A DNA stretch of 64,000 bases from Ustulina deusta (GCA_023159155.1 JAJNNX010000015.1:62001-126000), one strand, 5' to 3'; shown: positions 1 to 14,690, numbered from the stretch's first letter. The notes: a model not told the origin generated them from the sequence alone. Program-made: numbers and translations.

Positions 1-1400
1 TTTTTCGTGGTCGTGGTCGTTCCTCTTGGGATCTAAGATTTGGCGCAGCCGCTGCACAACCCGGGCATTCGCTTTCTCATGGGGTCTGTCGTCTTAACCG
101 ACGGCACCTGGAGGGTGCAGTACCCATTGCGACCAGCAATCATTACAGAACGAGAGGTTGTTGCATTGGATGCATGAGTACGTCTGCCTGTCATCGCGTT
201 GGCAAGAGTGGCACGCGGCATTTTGCGATCCTGGAACCATTTCGAAAGACAACTGAAGATTTCACGGATGCCAATTAGTCAAGGAGAAACGTTCTGCGTC
301 TCCTACCAGCAGACTCGAGACAGCTTATTCGGTATCGATTGCAGACTTATGCGGATGCAGACCACCTGCCTGGGCCTCCTGAATCAAGTTTGGTGGCGCT
401 CCAGCCTGCTTCATTAGCTCGAGATGGAGTTGAAGCCTGCAACAGACCCCAATGGGTCATCTGACCAAGCGACAATTTGAGATCAATGTGGCTGCATGCT
501 GCAACTCTCCTCAGCTTGTCCCAGAACTACTCAGCCTGTGTATCAATGCAGAGCCTGGCGCCGTGTCGGTGATACTAAAGAGAGACTATTGCTGATCAGT
601 AATGAGCTGTAAGAAAAGCATGAAAGTATCTCCATTGCGGGCTGCATATGTCAAGGCAGCTGAGGAAAAGAGAGATGAGCGCTTTCCCTTTCCCCTCCTG
701 TGTACTAACCCCTCCGAATCCAAGAGGCATGGCGATGTAGTGCGCCACCAACAGCGGTAACCTCAGACACACTCGCCCAGAGGCCGAAGCTGAAGAGGGG
801 AAGGCTTTTCTTCACCAGATTAAAATCACAGTCATTATCTTCACAGGACCCCGGCCGGCCAAGGTAGGGAATGTGCATCTCTATGCGGATCCCCTATCTT
901 ATTACAGCAAGACCCCGATTCTATACGCCGACTGCGAAGGCCTTGACGGCACGGCGGCGAAGCCACCCCAAGGGGGTTGAGACATCGGATGAAGGAGATG
1001 TCCGACTATGTGGATGGGATGCATTCGTCCAGTGCTAGAAATGCGCGAGCCGCGCAATTCTCGGCAAATGCAGCCGGTTGGGCCTCTTCCGCAAAACGTG
1101 GATTACAGACAGCCCATATTGAGGTAAAGAAGAAGTTGCAGAAATGCCGACATGCTTCCCAGAGAGATATTGGATGGGCGGTAACCCCTGAAACCAAGAA
1201 ACGGGAATACGCCGTAACTCAGTTGTATCCTCGCCTCCTATACACCTTCTCTGATGGCGTAGTGTTTGTAATGAGGAATCTAAGGTAATGCGCCCCCCTC
1301 CCCAGGCCAAGGCCGTGATGCTGGCGCTGACCATAACATTCGCAGAGCTTTTGAATCGACAGTGCTCGAAATACTACTTGAGTTAGGATCAAGTTCGACC
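1..1400. other. No supportable gene at left edge
   Basis: Only short overlapping open frames on both strands, none with a recognisable motif or a consistent chain of splice sites. The far left could belong to a gene outside the window, but nothing in it identifies one. Confidence 0.4.
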
Positions 1401-1423
1401 AACAAATCCCTTAACCAGCCCGC

Positions 1424-2030
1424 TCTCCATCAAGCAAAACTGCCAAGACATCATGCAAAACGATATCACGAAGATCTTCAACAAGATGGCCCCAACGATA
1501 TCCTCTCGCATCATGTTGGACTCCGTCAGGCAGAATTTCATGGGTGAGCGATACTCTCCAGGTTCCCTGTGCTGAAACTAATCATCTAAAGGCACTACTG
1601 TTCAGCTCCTGAATGATGCCTACGTCGAGTTTTGCGAACAAGCACTGGAGGAGTTTGCCAACCTTCACACGCCCTGTGCTTTTGTGAGCCAACATTCTGG
1701 GCTGCGATGTGTAAGTACCTCGAGGCATCGATGACAAATTCCACCTTACCACGACAGCTCCGATCAAAGCCTTACACTCGATGATCGAAAGTACTCAGAC
1801 TGACCTTACGTTTATAGTGCAACGTGAAGTCAGGACACTTGCCCAAAGGCCACCAGGACTTGAATGGGAAGTTCAAAAGAAAAAGGCGGGCGTCCTATGT
1901 TTGTGTTTTAACATGCCCACTGTTGAAGATGGTGTTATACAATATAGGAATTGATCAAGCCGGTTGTCAAGTTTATCGTGCAACCTCATATCAACAGGGA
2001 CCACTTCCAGTCTTACTGGGTACCTATAAG
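1424..2030 (+). pseudogene. Possible decayed or unrecognised multi-exon gene
   Basis: Three coding-like blocks can be joined with introns. The first (about 1424-1542) reads IFNKMAPTISSRIMLDSVRQ and ends at a GTGAGC donor. The second (about 1593-1710) reads TTVQLLNDAYVEFCEQALEE and ends at a GTAAGT donor. A third piece at about 1820-1880 reads CNVKSGHLPKGHQDLNGK, a Cys/His pattern like a small zinc-binding knuckle. I do not recognise the family. Stops between blocks two and three and the lack of a clear start suggest a decayed or partly misread gene. Seen: splice-like signals and amino-acid-like composition. Inferred: that this was a gene. Confidence 0.25.
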
Positions 2031-2817
2031 TAAGCTTCGGCTACCTGAGGAGAGGTAGTGTGTCTTTCCCTCTCTCCGCTGCGCACGGATCCTAAATGTG
2101 TCGCAAAGGTTGCACTCAAGCATGTGGCACATGAGCATCTAATCCCAGGTTAGTTTGAAAGCATTTTCTTGTTTTTCCCTCGTGTGGTTGTCGACCATGA
2201 TGTTGTAGCTACTTAGCCTTGGGGCTGAGAGGCTACTGTGTTGTATGAATTATGGTGGCGGCCAACCGGCTGTTAGGTGTAGGGACCGTGCCGAAAGGAC
2301 TCGAGAGCTAAGAGATTGGCTTGATTCGCACTGTCAGAACACATTTGTCGTCTTGCTTGGTGTTTGTGTCCCTGCCCTAAAATAATACCTACTTACATAG
2401 TACATAATATGTACGAGGCGTAACACTTCAGCTGCAAGTTAATGACAGAAGCTGACCTACTATAAATGGCGAACAAATCAGAGCTCGTTAGACTGACATG
2501 TGGCAGTCCAACAGGACAGCTTGTACTACCTACCTTGGTATCAAGGGATAGATACCCCTGCACAAACACCCAGAATCCTGCTCGGAGTTATCGGTGTACG
2601 GGTTACTTACCAGGGCGTGTGTACCCGAGAAATTACCTGTAAAGTCTCCCGGACCCGCCTGCTTCCGCCATCATCCGCAAAAGACCAATCAGATAAGAAA
2701 GAAAATTTTTGTTAATTGCATAATTCCTTTTCGCTTGGGCAAATACCGTGCTAAAGCCAAAATCGAGTTCCCGCCGCCCGTTCCTTTATCAGAATCCTGA
2801 GAAAAAGCCTCAGCGGT

Positions 2818-2992
2818 CTGTCTACCTCTCCCTCCTCCATCCTCCATTCCCTCCCAGCGTAATACCCAGACGGCATCGTTCTCTCGAGCCTTCTCCTTCT
2901 CATCTCATCCACTCGTGCGAACGAACCGTCGTCACATATCTCCACTCAGTGTCCTGAATACCCTCGGTCCTTTACCGCTTCTCTCGTCCGCC
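2818..2992 (+). promoter_or_regulatory. Pyrimidine-rich leader of the phosphate carrier gene
   Basis: A CT-rich stretch (dense at about 2820-2860 and again at 2886-2985) runs up to the ATG at 2993. Such tracts are common in core promoters and 5' leaders of strongly expressed filamentous-fungal genes. The start context CCGCCATGGCC has C at -3. The exact transcription start cannot be read from sequence. Confidence 0.4.
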
Positions 2993-4135
2993 ATGGCCGC
3001 CACCAAGGAAGCCGCCGCGCCGGCCCAGCTGAGCGGTGCCGCCCTCTACTCCAAATTCGCCCTTGCTGGCGCCATCTGCTGCTCCGTCACCCACGGCGCC
3101 ATGACGCCCGTTGATGTGTACGTGTCACCCTCACCCGGCCCCCGGGCCTAGGATGCCCCGTGGAAATGCCCTGCACCTTCGGCAAACAGCCATTGGCTTT
3201 CCAGTTGCTTCAATTTGCAATCGCATCGAATATGCGCCGGCATTGTTAGCTAATGCGCCCTTCGAACAGCGTCAAGACAAGAATTCAGCTTGACCCTGCC
3301 ACCTACAACCGCGGCATGATCGGTGGTTTCCGACAGGTCATCGCCAGTGAGGGTGCCGGTGCCCTGCTCACCGGTGCCGGCCCTACCTTTGCCGGCTACT
3401 TCCTCCAGGGTGCTTTCAAGTTCGGCGGTTACGAGTTCTTCAAGCAGCAGTCCATCAACATCTTTGGCATCGAAAATGCCAGCAACTACCGAACCGGTGT
3501 CTACCTCGCCTCATCCGCCGCCGCCGAGTTCTTCGCCGATATTGCCCTTTGCCCTCTTGAGGCGACCCGTATTCGTCTCGTCTCCGAGCCTACCTACGCC
3601 AACGGTCTCATTGGTGGTTTCACCAAGATGCTAAAGACGGAGGGTGTCGGCGCTTTCTACGCCGGTTTCGGTCCCATCCTGTTCAAGCAGTAGGTTCATG
3701 TCTGCTGAGCTAGTTGTGTGCGCGTAATCGTTACTCATATACTTTCATAGGGTTCCTTACACCATGACCAAGTTCGTCGTCTACGAGAAGGTTGCCGAGG
3801 CCGTCTACCGTCAATTCCCCAAGAAGGACATGTCCGATGGCTTGCAGACCACTGTCAACCTGGGATCTGGTTTGCTCGCTGGTTTTGCTGCTGCTCTCGT
3901 CTCTCAACCCGCCGACACCATGCTTTCCAAGATCAACAAGTCCAAGGGTCTCCCCGGTGAGGGCACCACCAGCCGTCTAATCAAGATCGCGAAGGAGCTT
4001 GGTCTCCGTGGATCATACAGCGGTATTGGTGCCCGTCTCTTCATGGTTGGTACCCTGACTGCTGGACAGTTCGCCATCTACGGTGACATCAAGAAGGCGC
4101 TGGGTGCTACCGGAGGTGTCGAGATCTCAAAATAA
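2993..4135 (+). CDS. mir1: Mitochondrial phosphate carrier protein, MIR1 type
   Basis: Imports inorganic phosphate with a proton across the inner mitochondrial membrane for ATP synthesis. Exons are 2993-3117, 3270-3689 and 3751-4135, giving 309 residues, close to the usual length of about 310. All three carrier signatures are present: PVDVVK at residues 39-44, PLEATR at 137-142 and PADTML at 235-240, each closing the first helix of a repeat. The segment [20 protein letters not shown] is nearly diagnostic of Mir1-type phosphate carriers. The intron at 3118-3269 interrupts the first signature. The ATG follows a CT-rich leader and has no in-frame competitor in exon 1. The gene is intact. A paralogue elsewhere in the genome cannot be excluded. 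Confidence 0.93.
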
Positions 4136-6301
4136 GCGTGTCGTGACACTTCAAGACTGGTCAAGGCTTCAGAGGTTGAATTGGCTGGCGTTGGACTTAA
4201 TAACGGATAAGCGGTGACGCTCTGCTTGCTCAAGTCGGCGGAATTTCGGGCTGTCTTGTGCTTCTGGAAGATCCTGGTCACCGGTTATTGATCAAGCGGC
4301 TCAGCGTATATCCCCTGGCGGTGCTGCTTATTTCTTTTGTTTGTCATTTAGACTGGGCGGCACCGGACTTGGATTTGCAGGCTTCCCGAGTTGTGTCGAA
4401 AGCCTTTGAGAATGAAGGCCTTGTGGACGGCCTTACGATTCTTATGAACCTGCTCGCTCTAGATGCATAAAAGATAGACAAGTATATAGAGGCAGAAGAC
4501 GGCACTTCCTAATGGGGAGTTGTACAATAGACTGGTTTTCGAAACTCATGCGCCATCTCCTTATCCACATGCTGTCTACACTTGACATCACTACTACCCC
4601 GGTGCTTTCGCAAAGGCCTTCGGCGCTTCAAACCCTGTTTTCTCTCTCAAAAAGCCGTCGAATCCGTCAGGTACAAATCGACGGGCTCCGTTACCGCGGG
4701 TTCGGGGAGGAAAACCTAACAAGGATCTATACTTTTGCGACACGAAATAATTAACCAGGCATCTCACCGCAGGCTGCTCATTCATCTTCCCGCAGTGCAT
4801 CGTCGGACAATAGTATTCTGAGCGCAGGTGTAATTGTTGGCCAAACGTGATACGATGCAGGCTATATCTCAATTTGGTCGAGTCTTCCATCTATCACGCA
4901 CATTGCATGTAGTCAAACAGACAACGAGAGCTGTTCCGCCCTTGTAATCACTCCCAGCATTAAGAAAGAAAAAATACTTGCGGTATAAGAAGACCATGGT
5001 TATCTCGCGGCAAGTGTCAAGTGCGTCGATGTGATATGAGGTTTTGGTTCCTATGCCCTTCGTCCTTCCATCCCAGCGATGCCTGATCGCCTCATGGTAT
5101 CGTATTTGTGCCCCGCGTTGTTGTTGGTGACAATCGGTAAAAGTCCGTGAGCTTAGATGGGGGCGCCACCGTGGTTCTACCGATACGCGCTTGAGTTGTT
5201 GCTGAGGTAATACGGCAACGCCTACTATAGACGCGTAGGTTGTGTGTAGTGACACGTAGAGAATGCAGTGTTCTCTTCAGTCCTTGGTAATAATGGCCTT
5301 CCAACGCGTACTGAGTGAAAACAATATTGGGAGGTGTTAACAGTAAATGGATCCCGAGCAGAGACCGAGATCTAACCAATATTGAAGGAGAATACCGTGC
5401 ACTGTACGCATCACATCGACTTGGTGATCCGATAGTACACTAGCCTAATGGGCTAACTTGCACTATCCCTTCAATGTACAATATAGAACGGCGACCAAGC
5501 TTGCTCGTAGCCTTTTCATCAGTCTTTTCGCATCTCTGTAACGCTTGGCAGATACATGACCAAAGTGTGGCTCTTGTTGATAAGGTAAGAGAAAGTACGG
5601 CAGAAGAAAAAGTGCCGCTAGCCGCAAAGGTGGCCCACCAGTCGTCGTCTCGGGCCAATTACGGCATTCTCTACCCCGAACTGGCTGTCTGCCACCACTT
5701 CTACCCCGGCTTCCCCACACTGCACTAAATCGGAGCAATGTAAATCCCCAGATGGTGTCGAGACCCCCCAGCCTTCGCTAAACATGCCGCTGCCGGGATC
5801 ATGAAAACTCCCTCCTCGGCGACACCGATTCGTGGAGCGTGTCGAGAGAGTGGACGCCGAGTCCCGGTACTCAGATGACGAGAACCCTGTTGACGATCAT
5901 CGGGGTTAGGCAGCTTGGTCATGGCAGGGTGAAAGAAAGCGAAGAGTGATCCATTCGATTGACAGCAGAGCCATGGTCAGTCAAATCGTACAAATGGCCC
6001 CCGAGAGTCGTCTGCGCCAGACTGCCAACGGATAGGTGCAGCCCAAATGCAAACATGCAGATGGCCGACGTCTCCCTACTCCTACCTACATTTCCCCTCA
6101 TCCCTCTTCTCCTCTTTCTCTCCAAACTCCCTTCAACGTTGTTGCATTGGTTGTTCGAGACTTGACTTCTGGCCGTCCGCCCATGTCCGAGGCTGATTGA
6201 TCCGTCTTCACGCCAAGAGAGAAAGGGGAAAAAAACGCCCCCTTACATTCGAAGTGTGACGCTCTGCTATTGGTTTGGCCTGACCATTACCGAACTTCAC
6301 A
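4136..6301. other. Intergenic region, phosphate carrier to sugar symporter
   Basis: About 2.2 kb with no supportable gene. Open frames overlap on both strands and lack motifs or intron logic. The last part (about 6068-6125) is pyrimidine-rich and probably belongs to the promoter or leader of the next gene. Confidence 0.55.
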
Positions 6302-8048
6302 ATGGGCCTCAAGGAATTCTTCACGAGCCGATCGCTCAAGGTGAAGGATGACAGGCGCACCAAGGCAGCTCAGCTTACCCTCCGAGAATCGGTCTACCCA
6401 ATTTGTCTCGTGACCATCCTATTCTTTCTCTGGGGCTTCTCATATGGATTATTGGACACGTTAAATGTAACTCTTTTTTTTTTTTTTTTTTGTGTCCCCT
6501 TTTGCTTTATGGCGATCAATTCGAAATCCGAGCGTCGACTCAAGTTTCCAATTGTGAGGCCCGTTTCGCTTATCAGCAACGATAGAAACATTTCCAAAAC
6601 ACCCTCAAGATTACCAAGGCGAGATCGGCTGGGCTCCAAGGAGCATACTTCGGGTTCGTTTCACCCCCGGATTCTCGAAAAGGGGCTCGTCAACTAACTT
6701 CATTCTCAGCGCATATCCTCTCGCATCTCTCGGCCATGCCAACTGGATTTTAAGACATTATGGCTACAGAGCGACCTTTATGTGGGGTCTCTTCTTATAC
6801 GGTATGTGGCATTTGCTTGATTGTGAGGTTCGAGACATAGTAAGCTAACATGGGTGATGCCAAAGGCGTTGGCGCATTTATTGCCATTCCCTCTATTAAG
6901 GCACACTCTTTCGGAGGCTTCTGTGCCGCCATCGCCATCGTTGGTAGCGGGCTCGGTTCTCTCGAAACGGCTGCCAACCCATACATTACTGGTAAGTACA
7001 GTCTGTTGCAGAGGCATACCCCATAGTGAGACCGGACCCCTAACTACCGGCGCTTCTTCTTCTAGTGTGTGGTCCGCCAAAATATTCCGATGTTCGTATC
7101 AACCTCTCCCAGGCATTCAATGGAATCGGCACCGTCATCGCCCCTGTCCTCGGTTCCTATGTGTTCTTCAACTTCGATGACTCGGATGCCCTCGAGAATG
7201 TGCAGTGGGTGTACGTTGCCATCGGAATCTTCGTCTTCCTCCTAGCCTTCATCTTCTTCCTCTCGCGGATTCCCGAGATTACGGATACCGATATGGCGTT
7301 CCAGGCCAGCGAGACCTATGCCAATACGGACGACAAGCCACTCTGGAAGCAATACCGTCTTTTCCATGCAGCTGCAGCCCAATTCTGCTACACGGGTGCG
7401 CAGATCGCCATCGCTTCCTACTTCATCAATTACGTGCGCGAGACGCAGCCCTGGTCTAGCGACTCCAGCGCCGCGCGTTTCCTCTCGGGCGCACAGGGTG
7501 CCTTCGCAGGCGGCCGTTTCTTCGGCGTGTTCCTGATGAATTTCATCCGCCCTCGTTGGGTTTTTCTGGCTTTCCTCACGTCTTGTATCATATTTGTCGG
7601 CCCCTCTATTACGCAGGAGGGCTGGACGGGCATGTCGCTGCTCTACGTGGTGCTATTCTTCGAGTCTATCTGCTTCCCTACTATTGTGGCGCTAGGAATG
7701 CGTGGCCTAGGTAAACATACCAAGAGAGGTGCGGGTTGGATCATCGCGGGTGTTTCGGGCGGTGCTGTCGTCCCGCCCCTGACCGGCGTTGCGGCTGATG
7801 CTCACGGCACCGCCAAAGCTATGGTCGTTCCCCTGGTTTTTTTCGTCGGGGCATTAACGTACGCCCTGGCCGTGAACTTCGTTCCTGCTTACAGAGACCC
7901 GGCAGATGCCTTCTCTACGACGGAGGCAGGCTTGATGGATCGTCATGAAGGCGTGGACGAAGAGAAAGCTATGCCTGAAAAAATTGCTGAGGAGAAGCTC
8001 GATGAAGCCGAACACATTAGTAACGCAGGAGGGAAGGAGTCTAGCTAG
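6302..8048 (+). CDS. FucP-like MFS sugar:proton symporter
   Basis: A 477-residue, twelve-helix Major Facilitator protein of the FucP (fucose/glucose/galactose:H+ symporter) family, expected in the plasma membrane. Exons are 6302-6466, 6586-6653, 6710-6801, 6866-6991 and 7066-8048, all in frame across GT-AG junctions. Helix 1 carries FFLWGFSYGLLDTLNKHFQ, matching the FucP hallmark around the first helix and its acidic residue. The segment LGSLETAANPYITVCGP corresponds to the family's conserved N-P region in helix 4. The C-terminal tail is acidic and Lys/Glu-rich (DRHEGVDEEKAMPEKIAEEK), typical of a cytosolic tail. Intron 1 contains a run of about 18 T. The substrate cannot be told from sequence; fungal members are often annotated as L-fucose permease by similarity only. 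Confidence 0.88.
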
Positions 8049-10502
8049 ATTACCAACAAATCCTTTTCAAATACCAATGGATTCTAACTCGTATCTATCC
8101 GCCCTAAAATATTTACATAACATAATTTCATCGTGTTTGCGTTTTGTTCTCATCAGTGATGTGGTTAGGTAGCAGGTGTTTCTCGGCATCTGCATACATC
8201 TCTAGCCTTTCTCGTCTTATACTCTCTACTCAGCAGCAACGTCTATGTTACGACAATTGAGGTATACCGTATCACCTCTGGACACTCCATTGCAGGCATC
8301 GCGAGCCGCAATCAATGATGAAGTGAGCTCGTGATCCCAAGCCATACCAACACTTCGCCAGTGTCCCTTGGTCTCGAGCTGAGTCCACGGGGCCACCACC
8401 TCATCCCATTCTCCCCCGAAACCCACCTCGCAGGTTGGGCTGCTCACTACCCCGCCCGGGATTTTCGGTCGTTTCCGAGGAACGGAGCATGTTTGCCTTC
8501 GAACATACCTTGGTACCCACAGTTCGAAGGGGGCCTCGATCCCAGCATCGACTTGTCTCAGCACGCGATCGGAACACGGCAATGTCGTACATGCTTTTGC
8601 TTACTACCTGAGACCCTGGTGGGGACTAGGTATGTGCTTGTGTGACATGTAACATGACCCCTTATCTAGTTTAGCATGACTACCTAGGCTAGGCAGGTTA
8701 GGGGCAGGAGAGCACACACAGACAGAGAGGATGGTCGAGCTTTTGTAGTAGTAGTCTTCACCGCAGACACTAATATTACCCGCCATCTCGGTACATAACT
8801 CGTTCTCATATATATATAGGTCGTTATATGACACGAGTAGTAAAGAGTGCTTCGGTCGTTCTTCTATCCATCCATGCCAGTACAATATGCCGGCTATAGT
8901 AAGCAGCATGTATGCAGGAGCGAACTCCCTCAGCCGACGGAATCAGAGTCACATCGAATTTCAGCCCCGGAAGAGGCGACATGCAGCACGCCATAAAAAT
9001 CGTGTCGTCTTGGCTTCTCCATTGGGAGCATATGCCGATCTATTTCTAGGCAGGTGATAGCGAAGGAGCCCACGTGGTATGTATTTTCATTGCCACTCGA
9101 TGGACGTCTCTGTGAAGTAAATCTTGAGATAAATCTAGTTTGACGCGGCCGTGGTCTTACGCCACTCAAAGGAATATAACGTCGTGTACTTCGGGGTAAA
9201 GGAATATCTCATTGCAGGCTGTAATATGCGAGACTTGTGCAACAGAGATACAACCGATTCTATTCGCTCGGACCAATCATGGTGCATGATATGCGGGATT
9301 AGAAGGAGTGGCGGCTGATTTCTTTTGCTTTTTTCATATGCCCCCCTTGGGCAGGGGGGACGGTCATTGATACATGATCGATATATTAGGAGGGAGACTG
9401 GCATCCCCATAATGTTTTGTTCTTCCATCCGTTTACTCTAAGCTTCCCCCCGAGCCTTTGTTGACCCCCCGCCTCTAAACAACCAGAAAACGAACACCGA
9501 ATCATGCACTTGTAAAACGACGACTAAAATATCGAAATCGACGTCGAATTCCCTTGATCCACGGAACACGACAGATATTATACTCCATTTCCGCAAACTT
9601 CAACCCCTGTCGCGTGCGCCTGGCATAATGCGTGGATGACAGTGGTATTTGCCTGTTTTCGCTCACTCCTCGACCTAATCAAAACCTACCAGTACTCTAA
9701 GTCCTGGTACTTGTTTTCGTATGAGTACAGGTATTTTGTGTGTATGTATAAAGGCAAACGGGATTATTTGCTTCGATCGCTGCCCATTCAGCGTCGCCGG
9801 ATCTTCTCTCCATCACGGCGAAAAATTAGAAAAGGGTAGAAGATGAATGGTGGCCCAGTTCATCAAGGTGATGTCGGTTTTTTATGGCGGCCGTCATGCA
9901 ATCAAAGGGGAGAATATGTGTGTTGGCTGCTTCCAAGCTTGGGATTCGATCCAGGATATACCCAATCGCCAAACGAACGGAGGACTTGTGGCGAAGAGCG
10001 TTGAAGCCAGCCTAGGCCTCGCATCTTCGCATATGGGTCTCACTTTGAAGAGTCCATCGTGGGCGCGCGGAGAAACTCAAGGAGAAGTTTCAAGGATAAA
10101 TCCACAGGAATAGCCACTTCGGTATATGGCCGCCACTACCCTATATAGTTGACCAGCAAGAGGCACCCCATCCCGTGGAGAGGACAGCTGAGCTGGACAA
10201 GGGCACCTAGGAGTACACCTTGGGTGATAATGAATGGAGATGAAGGGGTGACAATATGTGGTCATCTCGTACGTCAGGTAAAGAGGAGGATGAAGGTAAG
10301 GGTATCCAGAGAGGTAATATGACTATAAAAAGTTCGTGCGGTTTATGCGCATATCCACCATCGTGGAAAAGAAACACGAAATGTAGGGGGTACGTATGAT
10401 ACAGGGGCTTCGACGCGCCCGTACTGATAAAGCAGCATTTGACGGCAGGAAAGAAAAGAGAATGTAGATTGTTGCAAGCCCGAAATATAGGGACAACAAT
10501 GG
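8049..10502. other. Convergent intergenic region
   Basis: About 2.4 kb between the 3' ends of the symporter gene and the zinc-finger gene. It includes a GC-rich patch at about 8330-8600 with overlapping open frames on both strands but no recognisable protein. No RNA gene or terminator could be defined. Confidence 0.55.
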
Positions 10503-11928
<1,426 letters not shown>

Positions 11929-12000
11929 CTTCCCGTAAGTCGCGCGGACGGTTGGGCACCCGAGTGATTCGCTGGAACAGATGAAATAAATACTTCGCAA

Positions 12001-14269
12001 AAGTGACCCAAAGTATGCAAAGATGTTTTATCCAATTAGCAGATCAGGTAATGTACCTTAAGAAAAACTTAAGTGACACGATCTATTTCAAGTAGCTTAA
12101 TATTTCGATGTGTGTGTATGTGAGGAACCCCTGGTCCAGGAACAGGCGGGCCCGGCTTCAATGCGATGCGATGTGACGTTTAGCTTAATCCTATGCATAA
12201 GTCAGCTCTACCTGAGCTTCACGTGCTAATTCTTGGGGAAGGAGATCATACACCTCCTTGACGAATTTGGCATGTTCGAAGGACCAATGCTTAGTTAGTG
12301 CTCTGCCAAAAGTAGGCTAATTTATAATCTGCGGCCGCAAGCCAGCTATAACTCGGCAGTGCATACACCTCAGGTCTGTTAGGTTGTCCAGGTATATATA
12401 GAGTCTAATCTAGAGCTAGAGAGGACTCGTAATTTCGGTGAACTTTTATAGAATGTTAGCTTTAATTCTATTCGACTGTGGAGTGATTAACATACCAAAG
12501 TGACAGAGTTCGGATGATGGAAAATTATAACCTTGCGATGAACTTACTCAAGCAGTCATCGACTTGTACAGACGGTCATCTATATACAATGGATGAGACC
12601 TGCTCTAGTGGGCAATGAGAACAGGTGTGTCGCTTGTCCTTTTGTCTGTGTAGCGATTAGTCGACGTTCTAGTAACGAGGCTCTCGCGAGGGCGTTGAGA
12701 CGCTAACCTAAACGAAAGAATCAAGCGGAAATGTGCTATATATATGGCATGGTCAATGGACGATGTCCAATATCAATTGCCACCGTGGTGGGAAACTCAC
12801 AGTAGTAAACAACCTACAGAATCCCCCCAATACATGGAACTGTCTAGGTTTATTGTATCCTTCGATCAGAGTGCTCGAGAAAAGTCCCAAGATGCAAAGG
12901 GTTCTCAGGAGAGTTTAGTACGGGTGGTTTGCCCTTGTTTGGCTTGGGTGCTGATACCAATCAATACTGGTGGTGGATGATCATAGGCCAAGTCGATCAT
13001 ACCATCAAGGGAAGCTGAGCAGCGCACAGGTTAAGCTGTTGTAATGTTCCAAGCCGGGCCTGAAAGTGTTGATACCAGTAAGATCGATAAGCTCTATGAG
13101 CTAAGCGTATAAATCGTCTCCCGTTGGCCCCGAGCTAAGAACAGATCCAAAGCATTCCCAGGTTCGTCATATGATGATGGGTGGAAAGCCGATAATATAT
13201 AGTCGTCGTATACCAATATCAGGAGGTAAAAACAAAGAGCTGGTAGTTCAAAATGGCCGCTTCCTTGAGCTCTTCCTTGCTAGTACATGAGCGTCGTCCG
13301 TCGAGCACGGAAGGCCGATGTAGGAGCCCAACACCACACTTCTGCTAGGAGCCTTTTCTGTCGAAAAACGGAAGCCGTTGTCTTGACTTGTGACGGGAAT
13401 ATCAAGGTATCGAACAAAATTATCCTTTCCCTCGTGAGCCGCGAGAGGGTCATCTACAATCCAGCTACTATGGGTTGCTTCGGCACTGGGAGTCGAGGTG
13501 ATGGGGGCACGAAATATACACGGTCGACGGGCACTCGTGAGAGTCAAATATGAAGTATAAAGCGGGGGCCGTGGGAGTGTGGTGCAGTGTAGAAGAATGA
13601 GCGGAAACGCAAGCTATAAGAATTGATGTTCTGGTGGTATGGTGCACATATAGTCCAGGGCGTATCTACTTAGCAGGTCAAGACCAAGAACAAGAGATGG
13701 GACCCCTACATTGAGGTCGCTGATGGGACCTTCAACAGAGATTTGGACCGAAGAGAAGTTTGATACGATTCATCAAGCACGTACCTGGTGTCGACTGCGG
13801 CATTCAGATTTTCTCTGCTGGCAGCGTCTGAACCTGGTTCCCTGCCAGCCGCGGCCCCGCGACCATTGCAGAACTGCACTAAATCGGCCATGATGGGATA
13901 ATACAAGACGAGCACTGAGACTGGTAACCCCATCTCGCAACGGTAGACCAACAGTGGACAAGGGGAGGGATGGGAAGGGATGGACCCCGTCGAGAGCAGC
14001 ATAGAACAGGGGCAGGAAGCATGGAAACCGCATGCGCAGGGTTTTTGATTCTGCATGTAACTATGGTGGTGTTGTGTACCGCGGCTAGCTAGTGTAAGTA
14101 GCAGAGCGAAAGAGATGCACCACCTTGGCTGTGCACACCAGTCCACTATGCCGTCTATACGACACTGCCCAGAGGGAGCATAACATGGGGCCGGCATGGG
14201 TAACATGTGCGTGGGTGAAGCTGCACTAGCGCAGTGTAGCACACTCCCGGGCCGGCCAGCCTGGTCTGG
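12001..14269. other. Start of the gene desert; one weak minus-strand candidate
   Basis: No supportable gene. Minus-strand frames at 13614-13910 look somewhat coding-like (see findings) but cannot be joined into one model with proper splice phase. Other open frames are short and overlap on both strands. Confidence 0.45.
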
Positions 14270-14690
14270 CGTGGGTAGGTAAGGTACCCTGGCCGAGACC
14301 CTGGTGAAGATTAGGTACTTAGTATTTGCTACGATGGCTGGTGCAGGCTATAGGTACTCTGTATACCTACTATATGTATGTGGCAGTAGTATGGAGAGTG
14401 GTGTTGCTTGTCCGTTGTGGGGCAATTGGACATTTCAAGGTCTAGGTAGGTGGTGTAGGTACCTACCTAGGTCGGTTCTCACACGCCACGCGACCCTGCT
14501 CATAATGGTGCAGTGCTATTCTAGGTGGGTATACCTACCTACTCAGTAGTAGGTATGCTGTAACCTGTGTACTACTACTACCGACTAGGGAGAGGTAGGT
14601 AGGTATTGTTGTATGGCTGTGTCTAAATAAAAAGTTAAGGCGTACCTACCTAGTCTATCTACCTACCTATGCAGGTACCTAACCTAGTAT
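14270..14690. repeat. TACCTAC / GTAGGTA word cluster
   Basis: Dense, irregular occurrences of GGTAGGT, TACCTACC and palindromic ACCTAGGT, for example near 14450-14475, 14525-14560, 14592-14610 and 14640-14690. They are not a clean tandem array. The same words recur near 45476-45535 and 47080-47120. Similar words are scattered through some Sordariomycete intergenic DNA; function unknown. Confidence 0.6.

Noticed and set aside
9900..9965. GGGATTCGATCC, resembling a tRNA T-arm
   Set aside because: No matching acceptor stem, D-arm or anticodon arm can be placed around it.
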